A stretch of 64,000 nt of DNA from Streptomyces plumbidurans (GTDB lineage: Bacteria; Actinomycetota; Actinomycetes; Streptomycetales; Streptomycetaceae). Under the pieces are notes generated by a model. It was not told where the DNA came from and searched no databases. It worked only from the letters and a program-made list of their open reading frames with translations. Location of the stretch: the NCBI RefSeq assembly GCF_019857225.1, contig NZ_JAFJSY010000052.1, positions 17,113 through 81,112 on the forward strand. The letters run 5' to 3'. Both the position numbers and the translations under genes were made by a program. This document shows positions 32,948 through 41,330 of the stretch, in pieces. The stretch's first letter is position 1. Every line of letters starts with the position of its first letter.

Positions 32948-32979
32948 CGTCGCTCCTTCGCGGACGGATGCCGTCTGAT

Positions 32980-32999
32980 TCCTATGTAACAACGTAGGA
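32980..32999. promoter_or_regulatory. Palindrome upstream of hmgA, candidate operator
   Basis: TCCTATGT (32980-32987), AACA, ACGTAGGA (32992-32999): 8-base arms with one mismatch, 33 bp before the hmgA start. GntR/HutC sites are palindromes of similar size; the regulator 26 bp downstream of hmgA is the natural candidate. Confidence 0.5.
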
Positions 33000-33107
33000 T
33001 TGCGGTTTCGCCGGCGCAAGAGGGTCTTCGGGCCTCCTCACCAGGGAGGAACGAGAACCCGACTCCAGGGGGATCCGACTGTCGGACCGGTGTTCTAGTC
33101 TCCGGGC

Positions 33108-33713
33108 ATGTCGTGGACGCGTGGTCTGCCCGCCGCGCTCGCGGTCTGTGTCCTGCTGCTGACCGGATCCGCGGGCTGCGGAAGCGGTGATGCGCACGAG
33201 GGGAAGCACGGGCAGTCGGCCTCGCCGGTGGGCAAGGTGCTGGACGACACCGACCAGGAGGGCCGGCACTACCGTGAAGTGCAGAAGCAGGACGCGCCCG
33301 AGGTCGGCATCGAGGTGCAGCCCGACGCGGACAACGCCTGGGACGTGCGCCTGACCGTCCGCAACTTCCGCTTCTCCGCCAAAGGCGCGAAGCCGCGGGC
33401 GGTGGCCGGGCGGGGAGTGGCGTACATCTTCGTCGACGACCGCCTGGTCACCCGGCTTCGTGGTCTGAACTGCCGCCTCCCGGCCCACCTCGTGCCGCGC
33501 GGCACGCACCACGTCACCGCCAGGCTCTACGCCGACGACGGCACCGTCTGGGCCGTGAAGAGCGAGCCGGTCGAGAGCACGGCCGACATCACGGCCTCCG
33601 AGGCCGCGGCCAGGCCCGGCGGCACCGGGGACCGGACGGCGTTGAGTGCATTGCCCATCCGTCCGCGTACTGGGGGGCGAGGTTCTCCGGAGCGCGCCGG
33701 AAAGGCATCATGA
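33108..33713 (+). CDS. Putative lipoprotein, unknown function
   Basis: 201 residues. N-terminal signal with hydrophobic core and Cys24 in TGSAGC, an acceptable though not ideal lipobox (Leu is missing at -3). The mature part is hydrophilic with a beta-rich segment (~75-155, VRLTVRNFRFSAKG, YIFVDDRLVTRL) resembling an extracytoplasmic binding fold; it ends in a Pro/Arg/Gly-rich tail. Its stop overlaps the TetR start as ATGA, an unusual pairing of a lipoprotein with a regulator. hmgA is divergent on the other side. No family recognised. Confidence 0.7.
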   Translation: MSWTRGLPAALAVCVLLLTGSAGCGSGDAHEGKHGQSASPVGKVLDDTDQEGRHYREVQKQDAPEVGIEVQPDADNAWDVRLTVRNFRFSAKGAKPRAVAGRGVAYIFVDDRLVTRLRGLNCRLPAHLVPRGTHHVTARLYADDGTVWAVKSEPVESTADITASEAAARPGGTGDRTALSALPIRPRTGGRGSPERAGKAS

Positions 33714-34327
33714 AGCACGTGCCCCACGCGACATCGCTACGCCGTGCCCCCGTGCAGCGGCGCAGCGCCGAACGGCTCACCAGGATCCTCGACGCCTGCG
33801 CCGACCTCCTCGACGAGGTCGGCTACGACGCCCTGAGCACCCGTGCCGTGGCGCTGCGCGCGGAAGTTCCCATCGGCTCCGTCTACCGCTTCTTCGGCAA
33901 CAAGCGGCAGATGGTCGACGCCCTCGCCCAGCGCAACCTGGAACGGTTCACCGAGCAGGTCGGCGAACGGCTGAAAACGGCCGGTGAGGGCGGCTGGCGC
34001 ACCGCCATGGACGCCGTCCTCGACGAGTACCTGGCCATGAAGCGCACCGCGCCCGGCTTCTCCCTGGTCGACTTCGGCAACCAGATCCCGGTCGGCGCCC
34101 GCAACGCCGAGCCCAACCACCGCGTCGCCGACCGCCTCACCGAACTGCTCTCCGGCTATCTCGACCGCGAGCCGGACGAGGACCTGCGCCGCTGTTTCCT
34201 CATCGCCGTGGAGACCGCCGACACCCTGGTCCACCTGGCCTTCAGAATGGCGCCCGGCGGCGACGAGAAGATCATCGCGGAGGCGCGCGAGCTGCTGCAG
34301 GCGTATCTGGCGCGGGTACTCGACTGA
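33710..34327 (+). CDS. TetR family regulator
   Basis: 205 residues. Helix-turn-helix ~20-66 (TRILDACADLLDEVGYDALSTRAVALRAEVPIGSVYRFFGNKRQMVDAL) with an all-helical ligand domain after it, including a long VAVETADTLVHLAFRMAPGG-like helix typical of the TetR_C_17-like group. Translationally coupled to the preceding lipoprotein gene. A palindrome at 34376-34395, between this gene and the molybdoenzyme gene, may be its operator, although near-identical palindromes elsewhere in the window might belong to another TetR protein. Confidence 0.9.
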   Translation: MKHVPHATSLRRAPVQRRSAERLTRILDACADLLDEVGYDALSTRAVALRAEVPIGSVYRFFGNKRQMVDALAQRNLERFTEQVGERLKTAGEGGWRTAMDAVLDEYLAMKRTAPGFSLVDFGNQIPVGARNAEPNHRVADRLTELLSGYLDREPDEDLRRCFLIAVETADTLVHLAFRMAPGGDEKIIAEARELLQAYLARVLD

Positions 34328-34375
34328 CGCTCCGAAGCCCCGCCCGGTCGATGCGCGCCGAGGAACCCTCCCCAA

Positions 34376-34395
34376 CATGCCAACCGGTCGGTATG
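34376..34395. promoter_or_regulatory. CCGACCGGTCGG-type TetR operator before the molybdoenzyme gene
   Basis: CATGCCAACCGGTCGGTATG, 8 of 10 symmetric pairs matched. Related palindromes occur at 57006-57025 and 62513-62532. It lies 43 bp before the start codon. Confidence 0.55.
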
Positions 34396-34438
34396 CTCAA
34401 AGTGCCCGAGCGTCGACGCCGCCCACCGGGAGGACCCC

Positions 34439-36670
34439 GTGTCCCGCACCGCTCTGCGTATCTGCCCCCTGTGCGAGGCCACCTGCGGGCTCACGCTCAC
34501 CATCGAGGGCACCCGGGTCACCGGTGCGCGCGGTGATCGCGACGATGTGTTCAGCAAGGGGTTCATCTGCCCCAAGGGCGCCTCCTTCGGCGCCCTGGAC
34601 GCCGACCCCGACCGGCTGCGCGGCCCCCTCGTGCGCAAGGACGGCGAGCTGCGCGAGGCCACCTGGGAGGAGGCCTTCGACGCGGTCGCCGCCGGTATCC
34701 GCCCCGTCGTCGAGCGATACGGCCCGCACGCGGTGGGAGTCGTCCTCGGCAACCCCAACGTGCACACCATGGCCGGCGCCCTCTACCCGCCGGTGCTGCT
34801 CGCCGGCCTCGGCACCCGCAGCGTCTTCACCGCGTCCACGCTCGACCAGATGCCCAAGCACGTCTCCAGCGGGCTGCTCTTCGGCGACGCCAACGCGATC
34901 CCCGTGCCGGACCTGGACCACATCGGCCATCTGCTCCTCATCGGCGCCAACCCCCTGGAGTCCAACGGGAGTCTGTGCACCGCCCCCGACTTCCCCGGCC
35001 GGCTCAAGGCGCTCAAGGTCCGCGGCGGCACCCTCACCGTGATCGACCCGCGCCGCACCCGCACCGCCAAACTCGCCGACCGGCACGTCGCGATCCGCCC
35101 CGGAACCGACGCGCTCCTCCTCGCGGCGATGACACACGTCCTGTTCGAGGAGGGCCTCGTCGCCCCCGGCGAGCTGACCCCGCACCTGGAGGGCCTGGAC
35201 GAACTATGCGACGCCGTACGGGACTTCACGCCCGAAGCGGTCGCCGCGGCCTGCGACGTGGAGGCCGAGGTGACACGCGCCCTCGCCCGCGAGCTCGCCG
35301 CCGCCCCGACCGCCGCCGTCTACGGCCGTATCGGCAGCTGCACCGTCCCGTACGGCACCCTCGGCAGCTGGCTCGTCGACATCCTCAACATCCTCACCGG
35401 CAACCTCGACCGCCCCGGCGGCGCCCTCTTCCCGCAGGCGGCCACCGACCGGACACCGCGTCCGGCCGGACCGAGCCACGGCTTCACGCTCGGCCGCTGG
35501 CACTCGCGGGTGAGCCAACACCCGGAGGCCAAGGGCGAGTTGCCGCTCTCGGCGCTCGCCGAGGAGATCGACACCGCGACCGAGCGGGGCGAGCCGATCC
35601 GGGCCCTGGTCGCCGTCGCCGCCAACCCCGTGCTGTCCGCACCCGACGGCGACCGGCTCGACAAGGCCCTGGGCTCCCTGGACTTCATGGTCAGCGTCGA
35701 CCCCTATCTCAACGAGACCTCGCGCCACGCCGACGTCGTCCTGCCGCCGCCCCCGCCCTCCCAGAGCCCGCACCACGACTTCGCCTTCAACACCCTGGCC
35801 GTGCGCAACCAGGTTCGCTACAACCGGCCGGCCGTCCCCCTGGAGCCCGGCCGCATGGCCGAGACCGAGATCCTCGCCCGGCTGACCCTGGCCGCGACCG
35901 GCATGCACGGCGCCGATCCCTCGGCGGTGGACGACCTGGTCATCGGCCAGACCCTGGGCAAGGCCGTCAAGGAGACCTGGTCACCGGTGCACGGCCGCGA
36001 CCCGAAGGAACTCGCCGCGCAGCTCACCGGCGTGAGCGGTCCCGAGCGCCGGCTCGACATGATGCTGCGCCTCGGGCCCTACGGCGACGGCTTCGGCGTA
36101 CGACCGGACGGGCTCACCCTGGAAAAGCTGCTCGCGCATCCGCACGGCATCGACCTCGGACCGCTGCGGCCGCGACTGCCGCAGCCGCTGAAGACCCGCA
36201 GCGGCAAGGTCGAACTGCTGCCGCAGCCGATCGCCGACGACCTGCCGCGGCTGCGGGGGGCGCTGGACCGGCTCCCCGACGAACTCGTCCTCGTCGGCCG
36301 CAGGCATCTGCGCTCCAACAACAGCTGGATGCACAACGTCCCCGCCCTCACCGGCGGCAGCAACCGCTGCACCCTGCACATCCACCCCGAGGACGCCGAG
36401 CGCCTCGGAGTGCGGGACGGGGCCGCCGTCCGCGTGAAGGGCGCCGGGGGAGAGGTGACCGCTCCCGCGGAGGTCACCGACGGGGTGCGCCCGGGCGTGG
36501 TGAGCCTGCCGCACGGCTGGGGCCACGACCGGCCCGGCACCCGGATGAGCCACGCCGCCACCGATCCCGGCGTCAACGTCAACCAGCTCCTCGACGGCAG
36601 CCTGCTCGACCCGCTCTCGGGCAACGCGGTCCTCAACGGAGTGCCTGTCGAGATCACGGCGCCGCTGTGA
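34439..36670 (+). CDS. Molybdopterin-dependent oxidoreductase, formate dehydrogenase-like
   Basis: 743 residues. N-terminal [4Fe-4S] site C9-x2-C12-x3-C16-x27-C44, then the molybdopterin oxidoreductase domain (~50-520) and a C-terminal MGD-binding domain with HLRSNNSWMHN and VSLPHGWGHDRPG (~615-735). There is no twin-arginine signal, so it acts in the cytoplasm. The family spans formate dehydrogenases, assimilatory nitrate reductases and others; the substrate is open. GTG at 34439 follows GGGAGGA. No electron-transfer or cofactor genes are adjacent. A TetR gene and a TetR-type operator precede it. Confidence 0.88.
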   Translation: MSRTALRICPLCEATCGLTLTIEGTRVTGARGDRDDVFSKGFICPKGASFGALDADPDRLRGPLVRKDGELREATWEEAFDAVAAGIRPVVERYGPHAVGVVLGNPNVHTMAGALYPPVLLAGLGTRSVFTASTLDQMPKHVSSGLLFGDANAIPVPDLDHIGHLLLIGANPLESNGSLCTAPDFPGRLKALKVRGGTLTVIDPRRTRTAKLADRHVAIRPGTDALLLAAMTHVLFEEGLVAPGELTPHLEGLDELCDAVRDFTPEAVAAACDVEAEVTRALARELAAAPTAAVYGRIGSCTVPYGTLGSWLVDILNILTGNLDRPGGALFPQAATDRTPRPAGPSHGFTLGRWHSRVSQHPEAKGELPLSALAEEIDTATERGEPIRALVAVAANPVLSAPDGDRLDKALGSLDFMVSVDPYLNETSRHADVVLPPPPPSQSPHHDFAFNTLAVRNQVRYNRPAVPLEPGRMAETEILARLTLAATGMHGADPSAVDDLVIGQTLGKAVKETWSPVHGRDPKELAAQLTGVSGPERRLDMMLRLGPYGDGFGVRPDGLTLEKLLAHPHGIDLGPLRPRLPQPLKTRSGKVELLPQPIADDLPRLRGALDRLPDELVLVGRRHLRSNNSWMHNVPALTGGSNRCTLHIHPEDAERLGVRDGAAVRVKGAGGEVTAPAEVTDGVRPGVVSLPHGWGHDRPGTRMSHAATDPGVNVNQLLDGSLLDPLSGNAVLNGVPVEITAPL

Positions 36671-36677
36671 CCAGTGA

Positions 36678-36827
36678 TTTTGCGGACATGGCGGGCACCA
36701 GCGCGCCCGGGGCGCCGCGCTGCTCACCGTGACGTGTCTGCCGGCGGGCCTGCTGTGCGCGGGGATCGCGCTGCCGATGCCGGTATGCCGTGCGCGGACG
36801 CGGTTGCGCCGGTCGGGCGATCTCTGA
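36678..36827 (+). pseudogene. Possible remnant of a membrane protein C-terminus
   Basis: An open stretch without a usable start encodes RARGAALLTVTCLPAG followed by a hydrophobic LLCAGIALPM segment and a basic tail before TGA at 36825. It reads like the last helix and tail of a transporter. There is no ribosome site and nothing upstream to match, so it may be decayed sequence or chance. Confidence 0.22.
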
Positions 36828-36867
36828 CGGCGCGTCGAGCGGTGGCGACGCCGTATCAGGGGCGGAT

Positions 36868-36917
36868 GTGAAAGAGAGTCAGGTGAAAGAGCGATTTGTA
36901 TGAAAATCGTCTGACTC
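36868..36917 (+). promoter_or_regulatory. Nested inverted and direct repeats before the sortase operon
   Basis: Outer arms GAGTCAG (36876-36882) and CTGACTC (36911-36917) enclose inner arms CGATTT (36892-36897) and AAATCG (36904-36909); GTGAAAGAG occurs twice, 15 bp apart (36868 and 36883). The structure ends 1 bp before the GGAGG ribosome site of the next gene. It could be an operator with paired half-sites or an mRNA stem-loop controlling translation. The stretch is strikingly AT-rich for this genome. Confidence 0.6.
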
Positions 36918-36929
36918 GGAGGAACATCC

Positions 36930-37604
36930 ATGCCCACCTTGATGCCCCCGTCCGCCGGCGTCCGTCTCGGAGCCGCGGCCCTCACCGTACTCACCACGGC
37001 CGGGGCCTCCTGGCTCGCGACGGCGGCCGCGTTCGCGGCCCCCGGCGACGGTGCCGACATCAGGATCCACAATGAGCGGGTGCCCTACGGCGTCTCCAAG
37101 GACGATCCCGAGGTCTGCAGGTTCTACCTCGACGCAGCGAACTTCGGTGCGGTCAACAGCGTCTCCTACACCATCACGGCCCAGCCCCCGCTGCCCACCG
37201 CGGCCACCGTGAGCGGCACGATCTCCCTCGCCGGCGGCGCCGGACACACCGACACCCTGGGGCTGGCCGACGGCAGGTACACGCTCACGTGGACCTTCAC
37301 CCCGCCACCGGGCGCCACTCCCGTCACACCCAGGGAGAAGATCTTCACCGTCGACTGCCACAGCCGGCACGACCAGGACCGCGGACAGCAGGGCCCCAAC
37401 CGCACGATCGAGGACCACGGGTCCGGTGCCGGGCACGAGGGCGGCGGACCCAAGGGCGGGGTCCACGCCGGCGGCGGCGGTCTCGTCGACACCGTGCAGT
37501 CGTACACCCCGCTGAGCGCGGCCGCGGGCGTCGGGCTGGTCGCGGTCGGCGGCGCCGTGTACGTCCGCACGCTGCTGCGCCGCCGCTCGCACGGTGCCTC
37601 CTAG
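36930..37604 (+). CDS. Exported membrane-anchored protein, class F sortase partner
   Basis: 224 residues. Signal peptide ~1-36 (AAAFAAPGDG), a beta-rich domain ~40-145 with a Cys pair (VCRFYLDA, FTVDCHS), a His/Gly-rich low-complexity stretch ~145-185, then a hydrophobic helix ~192-212 and a TLLRRRSHGAS basic tail. That tail looks like a cell-wall sorting signal, but no LPxTG or LAxTG motif precedes the helix. GGAGG lies 6-7 bases before the ATG. The next gene, a class F sortase, starts 11 bases inside this one. Confidence 0.78.
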   Translation: MPTLMPPSAGVRLGAAALTVLTTAGASWLATAAAFAAPGDGADIRIHNERVPYGVSKDDPEVCRFYLDAANFGAVNSVSYTITAQPPLPTAATVSGTISLAGGAGHTDTLGLADGRYTLTWTFTPPPGATPVTPREKIFTVDCHSRHDQDRGQQGPNRTIEDHGSGAGHEGGGPKGGVHAGGGGLVDTVQSYTPLSAAAGVGLVAVGGAVYVRTLLRRRSHGAS

Positions 37605-38298
37605 GCGCAGACGCAGGCCCTGGCACCGGACCCGCGCCTACCGACTCACCAGGACGGCCCTGATCGTGGCCGTCCTGGTGACGGTCGTCCGGTGCGGAGG
37701 GCACCACCACCCGGCCCCGCCCCTGGCCGGTGGCCCGGCATCGGTGCACACGCCTGCCGAGCCGGTGACCGGGACCGCCGACCAGCGTCCGCGGGCCGCC
37801 GAGCCGACGACGGCCAGGCCCACCCCGCCGCCCGAGCCGCTGCCCCGGTCTCCGGCGACCACCCTGCGCGTACCGTCCCTCGGCATCGACGCACCGATCG
37901 TCGCCGTGACGGTGGGCCCCGACCAGCAGCTGCAGACCCCGCCGCTGGACAAGCCCAAGCTCGTCGGCTGGTACCGGGATGGCCCCTCGCCCGGCGAGAC
38001 CGGCACGGCCATCGCCGTCGGCCACCGTGACACCAAGACCGGCGCCGCGGTCTTCGCCGCCCTCGCGCTGGTGCGCCCGGGCAGCGCGATCGAGGTCCGG
38101 CGCGTCGACGGCCGTACCGCCGTCTACTCCGTGGACCGCGTCCGGGTCTTCGACAAGGCACGCTTCCCCGACAAGGAGGTGTACGGCCAGAGCAAGCGCC
38201 CCGAGCTGCGGCTGCTCACCTGCGGCGGGCTGTTCAACCGCAGGACGGGCTACACCAGCAACGTCGTCGTCTTCGCCCATCTGACCGCGACCCGCTGA
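37594..38298 (+). CDS. Class F sortase
   Basis: 234 residues. N-terminal membrane anchor (~17-33), a Pro/Thr-rich spacer (~36-88), then the sortase beta-barrel ~89-234. Catalytic His144 in AVGHRDT, Cys210 in LLTCGG, and Arg216/217 in FNRRTGY form the expected triad. Class F sortases of actinobacteria anchor a small set of surface proteins, often with untypical signals. GTG at 37594 overlaps the preceding gene by 11 bases and has no independent ribosome site, so translation is coupled. The preceding product is the natural substrate; the LAETG of the LPMO is a class E signal and less likely. Confidence 0.92.
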   Translation: MPPRRRRRPWHRTRAYRLTRTALIVAVLVTVVRCGGHHHPAPPLAGGPASVHTPAEPVTGTADQRPRAAEPTTARPTPPPEPLPRSPATTLRVPSLGIDAPIVAVTVGPDQQLQTPPLDKPKLVGWYRDGPSPGETGTAIAVGHRDTKTGAAVFAALALVRPGSAIEVRRVDGRTAVYSVDRVRVFDKARFPDKEVYGQSKRPELRLLTCGGLFNRRTGYTSNVVVFAHLTATR

Positions 38299-38478
38299 CC
38301 CGGTGCGGCGACGCGCCCGGCTTCTCACTGGGCGGAACGATGGGCCCGATCGTGTCCGGTGTCTTCCGCGAGCGCGCACGGTCCGTTAACTTCCGTGACT
38401 CACAGCCCGTACGACCCGCACGGGCCCATCGACAGCCGAGCGTCAGCGCTCGCTCCGTACGCCCCCGGGGGCTGTGTC

Positions 38479-39825
38479 ATGACGCGCGCCATCTCCCTGC
38501 ACGACGTGAGCAAGATCTATGCGCGAGGCGTTCGCGTGGTGGACCGGCTGTCGCTCGACGTCCGGCCCGGCGAGTTCCTCGTGCTGCTGGGGCCGTCCGG
38601 CTGCGGCAAGTCCACCGTGCTCAGAATGATCGCAGGGCTGGAGGAGATCACCGAGGGCAGACTCCTGCTGGACGGCGAGTACGGCAACGACCTGCTCCCG
38701 TCCGACCGGAACATGGCCATGGTGTTCCAGAACTTCGCGCTCTACCCGAACATGACGAGCCGGGGCAACATCGGCTTCCCGCTGCGCGTGGAGAAGCCCG
38801 GCGAGGACCCCGGCCCGCGCGTGGACGCCACCGCCCGCATGCTCGGCATAGAGGACCTCCTGGACCGCTTCCCCAGCCAGCTCTCCGGCGGCGAACGCCA
38901 GCGCGTCGCCATGGGCCGGGCCATCGCCCGCCACCCCTCCGCCTTCCTGATGGACGAGCCGCTGTCCAACCTCGACGCAAAGCTCCGCAACCATCTGCGG
39001 GCCGAGATCTCCAAGCTCACCCGGGAGTTGGGCGTCACCACGGTCTACGTCACCCACGACCAGGCCGAGGCCATGTCGCTCGGCGACCGGGTCGCCGTGC
39101 TGCGCGGCGGGGTGCTCCAGCAGGTGGGCACCCCGCGCGCGGTCTACGCCCTGCCGCGCAACGTCTTCGTCGCCGCCTTCATCGGCACCCCGCGCATCAA
39201 CCTGCTGCGCGGGCTGGTCCGTGCCCCGCTGGACGGCGCGATGACCATCAGCCTCGGCAAGCAGTACCTGCGGCTGCCCGAACCCCTGAAACTGGACCAC
39301 CAGTTGCTGCGCGTGCAGCAGGGCCGCGAGGTGATCGTCGGGCTGCGCTCGGAGGCCGTCCGGATCGCCAAGCGCACCTCCGCCCGCACCGGCGAGGTGC
39401 CGCTGACCGGCCTGGTGGAGCACGTGGAGTTCCAGGGGCACGAGGTCCTCGTCCACTTCAACACCGGCTCGCGGCCCGCCGTCGTACCGGACCTGGAGGC
39501 CCCGCGCCCCGCGCCCCGGCCCACCCGGCGCCGCCGCAGGGACGGGACCACGACCGTCCTCGGGCGGTTCCGGGAGCGGGCGGGAGCCCTGCGGGCCGGG
39601 CCGGTCGTGGTCATGGACGACCTCGCGCGGGGCCGGGGCGCCGAACCCGCGTCCACCGAGCCCCGCCTGCCCGGCGACCTGGTCGTGCGCACCACCCCCG
39701 ACATCGAGCTGCGCCACGGCATGCAGGTCCCCCTGCTCGTCGACCTCGCCCATCTGTTCGTCTTCGACCAGCACGGCGAGCGGATCAGTCCGTCCCCGGC
39801 TCGGCTGCCGGACCTGGACGAGTAG
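38479..39825 (+). CDS. Orphan sugar ABC transporter ATP-binding protein, MsiK/UgpC type
   Basis: 448 residues. Walker A GPSGCGKST (~40-48), Q-loop VFQNFALYP, signature LSGGERQR, Walker B FLMDEPL, H-loop YVTHDQAEA, then a C-terminal TOBE/regulatory domain. Known MsiK proteins are ~380 residues; here the C-terminal domain contains an extra Pro/Arg-rich insert (~350-415, with an RRRRR run). No permease or binding-protein gene is nearby, as with MsiK, which energises several sugar importers. ATG at 38479 is chosen for homology; its ribosome site is weak. Confidence 0.88.
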   Translation: MTRAISLHDVSKIYARGVRVVDRLSLDVRPGEFLVLLGPSGCGKSTVLRMIAGLEEITEGRLLLDGEYGNDLLPSDRNMAMVFQNFALYPNMTSRGNIGFPLRVEKPGEDPGPRVDATARMLGIEDLLDRFPSQLSGGERQRVAMGRAIARHPSAFLMDEPLSNLDAKLRNHLRAEISKLTRELGVTTVYVTHDQAEAMSLGDRVAVLRGGVLQQVGTPRAVYALPRNVFVAAFIGTPRINLLRGLVRAPLDGAMTISLGKQYLRLPEPLKLDHQLLRVQQGREVIVGLRSEAVRIAKRTSARTGEVPLTGLVEHVEFQGHEVLVHFNTGSRPAVVPDLEAPRPAPRPTRRRRRDGTTTVLGRFRERAGALRAGPVVVMDDLARGRGAEPASTEPRLPGDLVVRTTPDIELRHGMQVPLLVDLAHLFVFDQHGERISPSPARLPDLDE

Positions 39826-39855
39826 GGCTCAGGGCGAGGGGGTCCCTGGCGTCAA

Positions 39856-39876
39856 AAAACTATCGCCGCTAGTTTA
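39856..39876. promoter_or_regulatory. TetR-type operator before the ALDH-ADH operon
   Basis: Arms AAAACTATC and GCTAGTTTA with a 3-base centre (7 of 9 pairs). Its right arm is the exact complement of TAAACTAGC, the left arm of the operator at 44952-44972, which has the same 9-3-9 geometry and lies beside a TetR gene. Confidence 0.6.
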
Positions 39877-39930
39877 GGAGGCGGTCGATAGGTTGTGACG
39901 CGCAGGACGCACCCCGCACCGGAGGAGCAG

Positions 39931-41319
39931 ATGAAGGCACACGACGGCATGTACATCGACGGCGCGTGGCGCCCCGCCGTCGGCACGGACACGATCGAGG
40001 TCGTGAACCCCGTCGACGAGCAGGTCGTCGGCCGGGTCCCGGCGGGCACCGCCGCGGACGTCGACGACGCCGTGCGGGCCGCCCGCGCCGCCTTCCCGGC
40101 CTGGGCCGCGACCCCGCCCGCCGAGCGGGCCGCCCGGCTGACCGCCCTGCGCGACGTCCTCGTGGCACGCAAGGACGAGATCGCCGAGACGGTCACCGCC
40201 GAACTCGGCTCACCGCTGAAGTTCTCGCAGAACGTGCACGCGGCCGTGCCGATCGCGGTCGCCGGCTCGTACGCCGAACTCGCCGCGACCCACGCCTTCG
40301 AGGAGAAGGCCGGCAACTCCACGATCCATCTCGAACCGGTCGGCGTGGTGGGCGCGATCACGCCCTGGAACTACCCCCTGCACCAGATCGTCGCCAAGGT
40401 CGCCCCCGCGCTCGCGGCAGGCTGCACCGTCGTGCTCAAGCCCGCCGAGGACACCCCGCTCGTCGCCCAGCTCTTCGCCGAGGCGGTGCACGAGGCGGGC
40501 CTGCCCGCGGGCGTCTTCAACCTGGTCACCGGCCTCGGACCGGTCGCGGGCCAGGCCCTGGCCGGGCACCCGGACGTCGACCTGGTCTCCTTCACCGGCT
40601 CCACCGCGGTCGGCCGGCAGATCGGCGCCACCGCGGGCGCGGCGATCAAGCGGGTCGCCCTGGAGCTCGGCGGCAAGTCCGCCAACGTCGTCCTGCCGAG
40701 CGCCGACCTCGCCAAGGCGGTCAACGTCGGCGTCGCCAACGTCATGTCCAACTCCGGCCAGACGTGCAGCGCCTGGACCCGGATGCTGGTGCACCGGGAC
40801 CAGTACGAGGAGGCGGTGAGCCTGGCCGCGGACGCCGCCGCCAAGTACGGCGAGCGCATCGGCCCCGTGGTGAACGCCAAACAGCAGGCACGGGTGCGCG
40901 GTTACATCGAGAAGGGCATCGCGGAGGGCGCCCGGCTGGTCGCCGGCGGACCCGAATCACCGCGCGAACAGGGCTACTTCGTCGCTCCCACCGTCTTCGC
41001 CGACGTGCGCCCCGACATGACCATCGCGCAGGAGGAGATCTTCGGCCCGGTCCTGTCCATCCTGCGCTACGAGGACGAGGAGGACGCCCTGCGCATCGCC
41101 AACGGCACGGTCTACGGCCTCGCGGGCGCCGTGTGGGCCGGGGACGAGGCGGAGGCGGTGGCGTTCGCCCGCCGGATGCAGACCGGACAGGTCGACATCA
41201 ACGGCGGCCGCTTCAACCCCCTTGCCCCCTTCGGCGGTTACAAGCAGTCGGGCGTCGGCCGCGAACTCGGCACGCACGGCCTCGCCGAGTATCTGCAGAC
41301 CAAGTCCCTCCAGTTCTGA
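39931..41319 (+). CDS. NAD(P)-dependent aldehyde dehydrogenase
   Basis: 462 residues, full-length ALDH. Motifs: PWNYPLHQ cofactor-site entry, FTGSTAVGRQI Rossmann turn, general-base Glu in LELGGKSAN, catalytic Cys in NSGQTCSAWTRM, and C-terminal PFGGYKQSGVGRELG. It oxidises an aldehyde to an acid; the substrate class is not resolved. ATG at 39931 has GGAGGAG directly upstream; GTG at 39895 would add 12 unconserved residues. The ADH gene follows after 11 bp, so the pair can convert an alcohol to a carboxylate. The TetR-type operator at 39856 suggests repression. Confidence 0.94.
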   Translation: MKAHDGMYIDGAWRPAVGTDTIEVVNPVDEQVVGRVPAGTAADVDDAVRAARAAFPAWAATPPAERAARLTALRDVLVARKDEIAETVTAELGSPLKFSQNVHAAVPIAVAGSYAELAATHAFEEKAGNSTIHLEPVGVVGAITPWNYPLHQIVAKVAPALAAGCTVVLKPAEDTPLVAQLFAEAVHEAGLPAGVFNLVTGLGPVAGQALAGHPDVDLVSFTGSTAVGRQIGATAGAAIKRVALELGGKSANVVLPSADLAKAVNVGVANVMSNSGQTCSAWTRMLVHRDQYEEAVSLAADAAAKYGERIGPVVNAKQQARVRGYIEKGIAEGARLVAGGPESPREQGYFVAPTVFADVRPDMTIAQEEIFGPVLSILRYEDEEDALRIANGTVYGLAGAVWAGDEAEAVAFARRMQTGQVDINGGRFNPLAPFGGYKQSGVGRELGTHGLAEYLQTKSLQF

Positions 41320-41330
41320 GGAGCGTTTCC

